Shown piece after piece: positions 6,150 through 11,542 of a stretch of DNA of 11,542 nt. How positions within the stretch are numbered: position 1 is the stretch's first letter; each line of letters begins with the position of its first letter. Both the position numbers and the translations under genes were made by a program. The DNA is from RGIG426 sp045639905. Lineage in GTDB: Bacteria > Bacillota > Clostridia > Oscillospirales > Acutalibacteraceae. The notes below the pieces were generated by a model, which saw only the letters and a program-made list of their open reading frames with translations, searched no databases and was not told the origin of the DNA. The stretch is from the NCBI GenBank assembly GCA_045639905.1, contig JAZUDZ010000006.1, positions 1 to 11,542 of the forward strand, read 5' to 3'.

Positions 6150-7062
6150 TGTTTTCTCCTTCGTTTTGTTCGTCCGTCGGATTCACATGAACCATAATGT
6201 GTTTAACAGACGGAAACTCAGTTTCTATGGAATCATGAACTTCTTCAGCCACTTTATGGGCCTCCGTCAAACTCACGGTTCCCTCCTCTTTGATTTCCAA
6301 ATCAACGTAATACCTGTTCCCGAACATGCGCACTTGCAACATATCAATTCCAAGGACACCTTCAACCGCTAAAATACACTTCCGAAGCTGTGCAAGCATT
6401 TCCTCATCACAGGAGCGGTCCACCATTTGACCGACCGCCTCTCGAAACACCTTGTAAGCCGTTCGTATAATGAACAAACATACCAAAATGCTGGCCAGCA
6501 GATCTCCTTCCGGGAACCCCAAACGAGAAACGAGAATACCAATGAATGCACCGGATGTCGAAATCACATCCGCCCGGTGATCCCATGCGGCGGCTTTCAA
6601 AACAACCGAATTAATTTTACGGGCGTTTCCATTCGTATACCAAAACAGAATTTCTTTCACAGCAACCGCTATCACGGCAACAATCATGGCAAACATTCCG
6701 GGAATTTCCCGAGACCGATAGGCCCCGCTGACAAGATCGGCAACCGTTCCGGACCCCAGAAATACGGCCGTTACAAATAGAATCATAGCCAAGACAATAG
6801 CCGTTACACTTTCAATACGTTCATGACCATACGGATGTTCCTCATCCGCCTGTCTTCTGGAAAGACGCGCTCCGATCAAAACCACGAAACCACTGATTAC
6901 ATCAAAAGCCGAGTTGATGCCGTCACTGATAAGAGCCTCGGAAGATGCAAGAAAACCACCGACCATTTTTAAAACACAAAGTCCCAGGTTGCTCAGCATA
7001 CACACAATGGATACTTTTCTTGTCACTTGTACGAACCGATCAGGTTCACACACTTTTTTCAT
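6139..7062 (-). CDS. Cation diffusion facilitator (CDF) metal exporter
   Basis: The 307-residue protein has the CDF layout: six membrane helices (about 18-210) and a cytoplasmic ferredoxin-like domain (about 220-295). It would exchange a divalent metal for protons, moving metal out. The helix 2 motif is SDGINSAFD (46-54) with D47 and D54. The helix 5 motif is DHRAD (161-165), putting Asp at both metal positions D161 and D165, where zinc CDFs usually have His. That favours manganese, iron or cobalt over zinc, though weakly. I chose the ATG at 7062 behind AGGCGGTG. The frame stays open up to 7209, but that extension crosses the promoter and operator at 7103-7131. It is the first gene of a five-gene operon and overlaps the lipoprotein gene by 11 bases. 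Confidence 0.87.
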   Translation of the reverse strand: MKKVCEPDRFVQVTRKVSIVCMLSNLGLCVLKMVGGFLASSEALISDGINSAFDVISGFVVLIGARLSRRQADEEHPYGHERIESVTAIVLAMILFVTAVFLGSGTVADLVSGAYRSREIPGMFAMIVAVIAVAVKEILFWYTNGNARKINSVVLKAAAWDHRADVISTSGAFIGILVSRLGFPEGDLLASILVCLFIIRTAYKVFREAVGQMVDRSCDEEMLAQLRKCILAVEGVLGIDMLQVRMFGNRYYVDLEIKEEGTVSLTEAHKVAEEVHDSIETEFPSVKHIMVHVNPTDEQNEGENNAV

Positions 7063-7102
7063 CAACTCACCGCCTTTCATGATTATATTCGTTTCCCGAC
7101 TA

Positions 7103-7131
7103 ATTTTATCTCTTTTCTTAAGAAAAGTCAA
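7103..7131 (-). promoter_or_regulatory. Promoter of the cation/ABC operon
   Basis: On the minus strand TTGACT (7131-7126), a 17-base spacer and TAAAAT (7108-7103) give a near-consensus sigma-A promoter. The predicted start is near 7096 and the leader about 34 bases. The spacer is almost filled by a palindrome, so a bound repressor would block polymerase. Confidence 0.75.
7112..7127. promoter_or_regulatory. Perfect 16-bp palindrome, probable operator
   Basis: CTTTTCTTAAGAAAAG reads identically on both strands. It overlaps the last two bases of the -35 box and most of the spacer of the cation/ABC operon promoter, the classic position for a repressor site. The regulator is not identified. It does not match the Fur, Zur, PerR or MntR consensus as I know them. 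Confidence 0.6.
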
Positions 7132-7187
7132 AAATTGTATACTTTGCCTTCGCCAAATAACTCTTGCAAAAATCCCTTCTTTGTTAT

Positions 7188-7197
7188 ATCTTAAGAA
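7188..7197. promoter_or_regulatory. Second copy of the operator core
   Basis: ATCTTAAGAA repeats nine of the ten central bases (TTCTTAAGAA) of the palindrome at 7112-7127. The two centres are 73 bp apart, close to seven helical turns. It lies about 42 bases before the plus-strand membrane-protein gene. A poor -10-like TATATC (7185-7190) overlaps it, so it could regulate that gene. No convincing -35 box was found for this gene. Confidence 0.35.
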
Positions 7198-7238
7198 GTA
7201 GTTAACCACACTGTAACCATAGAAAAGGAGATTTATTT

Positions 7239-8006
7239 ATGGCTGACAAAAAGATTGTTCAATCAACAAATGAAATCAAAGAAGAAAACTTCCAGGCTGC
7301 TAAACCGGTTGGAAATCCCGTAGGACTTCGCATCGGAGCCGTTGCCTGCTGGTTGGCCGGTATCGGCATGGAAATTCTTGCCATTCTTGCCATCGCACAA
7401 AAATGCCATCTCTTTGCAAAAGATTCCATCGATATGGTTCTTTTAATCGGTGCACTTGTCATTGATTTGGCTTTTGTTATTGTCGGTTCCCTTTTGTGGA
7501 AAAAAGCGAATCGCATTGACCCCGCTTCCGAAAAGAACAAAGTGAAATTCTGGCTGTGGAACAACCTGGGTGTGATTGTTTCCGTCGTGGCTTTCCTCCC
7601 GTTTATCATCATCACTCTTACCGACAAAAACGCGGATAAGAAAACCAAAGCCATTGCAACCGTTGTGGCTGTCATCGCCATGCTGATCGGCGGTGTTGCC
7701 TCTTATGACTTTAACCCGGTTTCTTCTGAACAATTACAGGCCGCTCAAAATGCACTGGGTACCAGTACGGTTTATTGGACGGTAAACGGCAACACAGTTC
7801 ATAAATATCATATTGACCCGGATTGCTACCACTTAAAGAGTGCAAAATCCGAAAACATTTACGAAGGAACGGTCGAGCAGGCTTTCCAAGACAATGCCAC
7901 CGCGCTTTGCAAAACCTGCCAGAAAAACCATCAGGAAATCGAAGGCATCAACGAAGTTGACACCGGCGATTCCACTCCGATTGAAGAGACCTCTTCCGCA
8001 AACTGA
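7239..8006 (+). CDS. Four-helix membrane protein with a C-terminal His/Cys metal-binding motif
   Basis: The 255-residue protein has four predicted membrane helices (about 30-52, 65-87, 107-128, 137-155). A tail of about 100 residues follows. In it, VHKYHIDPDCYHL (187-199) and ALCKTC (222-227) supply H188, H191, C196, H198, C224 and C227. This H-x-x-(H)-x4-C...C-x-x-C arrangement resembles small Ada-like zinc modules found at the ends of secreted nucleases and membrane proteins. With an even number of helices the tail is on the same side as the short N-terminus, probably cytoplasmic. No named family is recognised. GGAG lies eight bases before the ATG. It is the only plus-strand gene, divergent from the cation/ABC operon with 176 bases between starts, and is closed by a strong terminator. 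A metal-related role is suggested by tail and neighbour, not proven. Confidence 0.78.
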   Translation: MADKKIVQSTNEIKEENFQAAKPVGNPVGLRIGAVACWLAGIGMEILAILAIAQKCHLFAKDSIDMVLLIGALVIDLAFVIVGSLLWKKANRIDPASEKNKVKFWLWNNLGVIVSVVAFLPFIIITLTDKNADKKTKAIATVVAVIAMLIGGVASYDFNPVSSEQLQAAQNALGTSTVYWTVNGNTVHKYHIDPDCYHLKSAKSENIYEGTVEQAFQDNATALCKTCQKNHQEIEGINEVDTGDSTPIEETSSAN

Positions 8007-8018
8007 TTTACAATCAGC

Positions 8019-8051
8019 AAAAGGCGCTTACGGTAAACGTAAGCGCCTTTT
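8019..8051. terminator. Strong bidirectional rho-independent terminator
   Basis: A perfect 14-bp stem (AAAAGGCGCTTACG with CGTAAGCGCCTTTT) surrounds a GTAAA loop. It has T runs on both strands. It ends the plus-strand membrane-protein gene and also the minus-strand STAS-ligase operon converging on it. Confidence 0.92.
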
Positions 8052-8066
8052 TTCTATCTGAATCGC

Positions 8067-9932
8067 TTATCCCAGAACTGCTTTGGCAACCTCTTTTTTC
8101 AAGGTCAAAGCATCCACTTTTCCCGTGCTGAGAAGCGGGAATTTTTCAAACAATGCAAAATAAACCGGAATCTTATACTTTGCCAGATATTGACGGAGAT
8201 ACTGTCTTGCGGCTTCTTCGTTCCAGGAGAATCCATCTTTCAAGACCAAAGCGGCCGCAACCACTTCCCCTTTAATTTCATCGGGAACTCCGACGACTTT
8301 CACGTCTGCCACTTCCGGCAAGCGTGCAATGACCTCCGCAATTTCTCCGGGAGAAATGTTTTCACCGCCGGAAATAATCAATTCCTTCGTGCGGCCTACA
8401 ATACGCAAGTATCCGTCCGGATCAAGCACACCAAGGTCTCCGGTAGCCAGCCATCCCTCGTCATCTACCGGCTGTTTTTCAATGGGGAGACGATAATAAC
8501 AAACAACCATTGCATTGGACCGAATGCAAATCTCACCGGTTTCTCCGGGTGCAACCGGCTTTCCGGTGGCCACATCTCGGATTTCAAGTTCCAGTCCCGA
8601 AACCGGTTTGCCGACAGTTTGCGTTATATGTTCAACCGTATCTTCATAATCAGTCAAACTAACCGCCGCATTTTCACTCATTCCGTATATATTTCCAAAA
8701 TGGTTGTTCGGTAAAATCTGGCGGAGCATTTTCATTTGTGCCTCCGTCGTTGCAGAGCCTCCTAAAATGGACATACGGAGAGAGGACAAACTTTCCGGCG
8801 TAAATGTCTTGTCATACACAACCGCCAACATCATAGCCGGTACCGAATTGAACATAGTACACTGATATTGTTTTATCAAACGAATCATCGTCGCCGGCGC
8901 TTTGTTTTCCGGAACAACCGACACGCATCCCATCAAAAGAACCGCACCGATTCCGGTTACGAATCCGAAAACATGAAACATCGGCAAAAAGGCCAGATTG
9001 ATATCCTCTTTGGATACTTTCATTTTTCGTGCAATCGGGTCTAAACTGACCATCAAATTGAACGAAGAAGACAAAATAGCCTTCGGGAAACCGGTTGACC
9101 CGGAAGAAAAAATCACAACGCTGGCATCGTCCGCATGAAAGAGCTCTCGATACAAGTTCGAAATTGCTTGATATTCTACGTATCGCGCCGTTATGTCAAC
9201 ACAGTCGCCAATATTATACATGTTTGAGATTTTTCCATTGTTCAGACAAGCATCTGAGCAGTCCTCAAAGGACATAAGTCCCGGCGTTTCCCCGTAACAC
9301 ATATGGGTAATATCGCCCACCTCAGAGATGGTCAGAATCTCTTTTGGGGACAAGGCGGGATTGACCAAGACCGCAATGCCTCCGAGTTTTTGAATGGCAA
9401 AAAACGTAAAAACCCAGTTGATGGAATTCGGGCAGCAAAGGCCTACATGAGAGCCTTTCTTTACGCCTCTGTGTGCCAAATCGTCGGCAATAATATGAGA
9501 AGCCATTTCCACATCTTCCCAGGTATATTCTCTTTCTTTGTATACAAAAGCGGTTTTCTTAGGTCCTGATTCTCTGCGTTTTTTTAGGAGCGCAGGGAAG
9601 CTCAGCCGATACTGGTCCATATTGTCACTTTCGGCTACTGTTTCAATACGAATAATCGAATCAAAGCCGGTGACCTTAAACACTTCCGCCACCTTTTCGG
9701 ATACATGGATTACACGCATCGTGTCCTCTGACAGCTTTTTTCTGGCCACCAGTAAGCAGCGAAGACCTGCCGAGGTAATATAAGTTGTCTGTTCAAAATC
9801 CAGAGTCAAATCAAGATTCTCATAATCAAGTGTGTTCAATTCCTCGCTGAGTTTTTGAACCGTATTTGTATCAATCGTACCGGTAATGGCCAGCGTTACG
9901 TGGTTCCCGTTTGTCGTTTTAGTGATTGTCAT
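8067..9932 (-). CDS. STAS domain fused to an AMP-forming acyl-CoA/acyl-acid ligase
   Basis: This 621-residue protein joins two domains. Residues 1-100 form a STAS domain of the anti-sigma-factor-antagonist type, with DFEQTTYITSAGLRCL (45-60). S54 sits where SpoIIAA/RsbV proteins are phosphorylated by an anti-sigma kinase. Residues 108-620 form a complete ANL-family adenylating enzyme. Motifs are the ATP loop SSGSTGFPK (276-284), YGMSE (416-420), TGDL (497-500), GRTKELIISGGENISP (513-528) and the C-terminal catalytic lysine K605 in STGK. It should make acyl-AMP and then acyl-CoA or acyl-carrier protein; the acid is unknown. The start overlaps the membrane acyltransferase gene by 14 bases, so the products are made together. 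Phosphorylation-controlled acyl activation feeding that acyltransferase is my inference. No kinase, phosphatase or carrier protein is in view. Confidence 0.9.
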   Translation of the reverse strand: MTITKTTNGNHVTLAITGTIDTNTVQKLSEELNTLDYENLDLTLDFEQTTYITSAGLRCLLVARKKLSEDTMRVIHVSEKVAEVFKVTGFDSIIRIETVAESDNMDQYRLSFPALLKKRRESGPKKTAFVYKEREYTWEDVEMASHIIADDLAHRGVKKGSHVGLCCPNSINWVFTFFAIQKLGGIAVLVNPALSPKEILTISEVGDITHMCYGETPGLMSFEDCSDACLNNGKISNMYNIGDCVDITARYVEYQAISNLYRELFHADDASVVIFSSGSTGFPKAILSSSFNLMVSLDPIARKMKVSKEDINLAFLPMFHVFGFVTGIGAVLLMGCVSVVPENKAPATMIRLIKQYQCTMFNSVPAMMLAVVYDKTFTPESLSSLRMSILGGSATTEAQMKMLRQILPNNHFGNIYGMSENAAVSLTDYEDTVEHITQTVGKPVSGLELEIRDVATGKPVAPGETGEICIRSNAMVVCYYRLPIEKQPVDDEGWLATGDLGVLDPDGYLRIVGRTKELIISGGENISPGEIAEVIARLPEVADVKVVGVPDEIKGEVVAAALVLKDGFSWNEEAARQYLRQYLAKYKIPVYFALFEKFPLLSTGKVDALTLKKEVAKAVLG

Positions 9933-11055
9933 GGATATCCGCCTTGCCTTCCTCGGCTACAATGTTCTTTTTCGCTTTACGGCTCGGAATTGCTTCTGCT
10001 ATTAAAACAGATACCACAAAAATCGCGGTTCCAAGTGCTAAAAGTAGCCAACCATTTGTCAGTTCTTTATTTAAATTTTTAAGGACAACGGACAAGTTCC
10101 CCAAAATTACCCAGTGAATCAAATAAATCTTATTCAAATTCACACTGATTTTTTCAATTGCCTTTTTAATCGGATTGCTGAAGAGTAAAGAAACATAGTG
10201 ATAAAGTCCGGTAGCAAAAACAGCACCGGCCAACAATACCAGTGTTTCCGGAACGGTTAGCTGATAATAGTAGTTCATATCATCGTTAAAAATACCGAGC
10301 TTTAGCGGAACAGCAAAAGCCATATAAGCTGCCAGCAGCACTGCCGAGACGGGGAATGATATGGCATAGTATTTTTTTATATTTGTACACCGCCGGAGTG
10401 CTTTCGCATACAAATAACCTAATACAACGATTATAAACCAGTTTGAAAGTGGGAACGGAGCAAAAGCATTAGGATTTACAGGATCGACGGTTCCTATAAG
10501 TACACCTAAAAACATATTCAGTTCCTGTGATCCCAAATCCAAAAATCGGAAAAAACTTCCGACTGTTGACATAGCAAAAGCCGTAATAAACAAAGCCAAG
10601 TCAGAAAAATGCAGTTTTTTCAAGAGACCGAAAAACAGTAAAGCCATTCCGGCAAATTGAAGAATATCATCAAGAAAATAGGATGTCGTCAAATAGGTCT
10701 TGAGGTCGGGCATGGTTGTGAACGCTAAAACCGTCTCTAAAATACCGCAACGAGCCGCATTCAACACATAGCCCAAAACAAAGAGCAGAATTCCTCTTTT
10801 TATCAGCTTGTCCGCATTACCCTTCCAACTGTACGCAATCCCAAGTCCCATGGAAATCATAAATGTTCCGGCACCGAAAATCGTGTTTAGGATTGTCAAA
10901 AAGATATACGATGCAGTCCCGTTCTCCAACGATTCCGACATGGGTAGTTCTTCAAAACAGTGAACAAAAACCATTCCGATAATACAGACCGCTTTTGCCA
11001 TATCAAACTCAAACTGTCTCGAGATATTCACTTCTTCTTTTCCAAACAACTTCAT
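9919..11055 (-). CDS. Membrane acyltransferase, DUF1624/HGSNAT-like
   Basis: The 378-residue protein has about ten membrane helices. The first segment, FEFDMAKAVCIIGMVFVHCF (15-34), has the D-x-x-(R/K)-x...H pattern of membrane acyltransferases with H32 as likely catalytic His. FPLSNWFIIVVLGYLYAK (201-218) resembles the F-P-x-x-x-W-x-x-x-x-x-x-G block of DUF1624/heparan-glucosaminide acetyltransferase proteins. NLNKIYLIHW (307-316) recalls the late helix of the acyltransferase-3 family. It would move an acyl group to a carbohydrate or lipid at the membrane; the acceptor is unknown. I start at the ATG at 11055, with GAGTGG eight bases upstream. A GTG at 11064 would add three residues. It heads the operon with the STAS-ligase, and its upstream region is cut short by an IS end about 65 bases away. 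Confidence 0.72.
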   Translation of the reverse strand: MKLFGKEEVNISRQFEFDMAKAVCIIGMVFVHCFEELPMSESLENGTASYIFLTILNTIFGAGTFMISMGLGIAYSWKGNADKLIKRGILLFVLGYVLNAARCGILETVLAFTTMPDLKTYLTTSYFLDDILQFAGMALLFFGLLKKLHFSDLALFITAFAMSTVGSFFRFLDLGSQELNMFLGVLIGTVDPVNPNAFAPFPLSNWFIIVVLGYLYAKALRRCTNIKKYYAISFPVSAVLLAAYMAFAVPLKLGIFNDDMNYYYQLTVPETLVLLAGAVFATGLYHYVSLLFSNPIKKAIEKISVNLNKIYLIHWVILGNLSVVLKNLNKELTNGWLLLALGTAIFVVSVLIAEAIPSRKAKKNIVAEEGKADIHDNH

Positions 11056-11086
11056 TCCATCCACTCTTTCTTTGTTGATTAACCCC

Positions 11087-11115
11087 TATATGTCACATTC
11101 TATTCGCGCGCTCAA
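11087..11115 (-). promoter_or_regulatory. Possible promoter of the acyltransferase/STAS-ligase operon
   Basis: On the minus strand TTGAGC (11115-11110) and CATATA (11092-11087) are 17 bases apart, ahead of the acyltransferase start. The -10 match is weak. The -35 box begins seven bases from the inferred IS right end, so the insertion replaced everything further upstream. Confidence 0.35.
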
Positions 11116-11260
11116 ATTCTAGTGAACTACCCACCACTTAGTTAACACTTGAAGTGGGGGCTTCTGGGAGCCATTTGGCTCCGTTTAAGAAGTTTGGTAT
11201 TTAAGTTTCCACCTGATTTCAGGCCACCCTTATTCTTACAGGCGTGTCCACATCGCCTCT
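11106..11260 (-). ncRNA. Predicted omega RNA (reRNA) of the TnpB element, with guide
   Basis: TnpB nucleases use an RNA made from the 3' end of tnpB and the right end, with the guide read from the flanking DNA. On the minus strand the region holds a GGAGCC-AAAT-GGCTCC stem (11182-11167) and the bulged right-end hairpin (11160-11130), and ends with GTAGTTCAC (11130-11122). A guide would then be about 16 bases from 11121 to 11106, TAGAATTTGAGCGCGC. The 5' end is not visible in sequence, so the upper limit given is arbitrary. This rests on known TnpB biology, not on expression. Confidence 0.5.
11130..11160 (-). repeat. Right-end imperfect palindrome with bulged T
   Basis: On the minus strand CCCCCACTT pairs with AAGTGG-T-GGG: nine pairs and a single bulged T around a 12-base loop. 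The bulged base near the hairpin foot is the hallmark recognised by TnpA. The same fold is the last stem of the omega RNA, directly before the guide. Confidence 0.75.
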
Positions 11261-11542
11261 ATCGTATAGGATTCGCAGATCCACAACGTTACTTTTTCTC
11301 ATGATGTTCAGTGCGCCGTTCACATCGGCATGTAAGATTTTTCCATCGGATGTTATGTAGTGCCCTCTGTGCTTTCGTTTGCCACTGAATTCATAGTTCT
11401 GGTCTTTGTTTTTGTCATAGGTCGGGATGTAGTCTTTGTCCCAAAATGATGCTTTGGACGTATAACTTTCTTCCTGTATAATCAGTTCAATGCCATATCG
11501 TTTACAAAGATAGGTAAGCTTGTTTTGAAGGGAACCAAACGG
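11219..11542 (-). CDS. tnpB: RNA-guided nuclease TnpB (IS605 OrfB), C-terminal 107 residues, partial
   Basis: The frame is open from the right edge to a TGA at 11221-11219. It contains YGIELIIQEESYTSKASF (16-33 of the fragment), FSGKRKHRGHY (52-62) and HADVNGALNIMRK (71-83). These are the C-terminal signature of TnpB; the Asp in ADVNGA is the RuvC-III catalytic residue. The fragment belongs to the subgroup without the CxxC...CxxC zinc finger: only one cysteine is present. RuvC-I and RuvC-II are outside the window, so activity cannot be judged. TnpB cuts DNA at sites matching its omega RNA guide next to a short motif and helps the element persist after TnpA excision. No break or frameshift is seen in the part present. 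Confidence 0.92.
   Translation of the reverse strand, partial: PFGSLQNKLTYLCKRYGIELIIQEESYTSKASFWDKDYIPTYDKNKDQNYEFSGKRKHRGHYITSDGKILHADVNGALNIMRKSNVVDLRILYDRGDVDTPVRIRVA

Larger units (their letters stand above)
11122..11542 (-). mobile_element. IS200/IS605-family element, right end and 3' part
   Basis: The 3' third of tnpB and about 97 bases of right end are visible; the rest lies beyond the window. The inner tip is taken as GTAGTTCAC ending at 11122, just past the hairpin, by analogy with related clostridial IS605 right ends. The exact base is inferred. Orientation matches the IS piece at the left edge. Confidence 0.8.

Noticed and set aside
7112..7127. CodY or Fur/MntR box at the palindrome
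   Set aside because: The central CTTAAG differs from the CodY core (TTCWGAA), and the flanks do not follow Fur, Zur, PerR or MntR patterns, so no known regulator is assigned.
1..11542. Composite transposon formed by the two co-oriented IS605 pieces
   Set aside because: Both elements run off the window, so their far ends cannot be checked, and the 11 kb between them looks like ordinary operons. Shared orientation alone is weak evidence.
1..11542. CRISPR arrays, tRNA or rRNA genes, riboswitches
   Set aside because: No regularly spaced repeats, no cloverleaf or rRNA-like sequence and no leader long enough for a known riboswitch were seen on either strand by eye.

Overview
The window looks like chromosome of an anaerobic, low-to-mid G+C member of the Bacillota, most likely a gut or rumen Clostridia (Oscillospiraceae/Lachnospiraceae-like). 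This is inferred from strong AGGAGG-type ribosome sites, sigma-A-type promoters, a type I dockerin protein, a superoxide-reductase domain and IS200/IS605 elements; no marker gene fixes the species. Nearly all genes lie on the minus strand, so gene order is described from high to low coordinate.

Edges. Both ends are pieces of IS200/IS605-type insertion sequences in the same orientation. On the left is the first 46 codons of a Y1 transposase gene (tnpA) plus its left end. On the right are the last 107 codons of tnpB, followed by the right end, where the omega RNA and its guide would be made.

Region A (11055-8067): a two-gene operon that begins about 65 bases from the right-hand IS end. It encodes a multi-spanning membrane acyltransferase and, overlapping it by 14 bases, a protein joining an N-terminal STAS (anti-sigma-factor-antagonist) domain to a complete AMP-forming acyl-CoA/acyl-acid ligase. 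This is the most unusual locus here: a serine-phosphorylation signalling domain is fused to an acyl-activating enzyme next to an acyl-transferring membrane protein. A strong bidirectional terminator separates it from the only plus-strand gene, a four-helix membrane protein with a His/Cys-rich tail (7239-8006).

Region B (7062-3096): a tightly packed five-gene operon of a cation diffusion facilitator, a small lipoprotein, a TfoX-N domain protein, an ABC ATPase and an ABC-2-like permease. It has a consensus promoter whose spacer holds a perfect 16-bp palindrome. A second copy of the palindrome core lies 73 bp away, on the side of the divergent membrane-protein gene.

Region C (3004-392): a secreted, dockerin-bearing, Fn3-like protein on its own promoter and terminator, then a two-gene operon of an XRE-type regulator fused to a full superoxide-reductase domain (all five iron ligands present) and a spermidine/spermine-type N-acetyltransferase. 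Stress sensing, metal or polyamine handling and envelope modification are the common themes, but no shared pathway is proven by the sequence.
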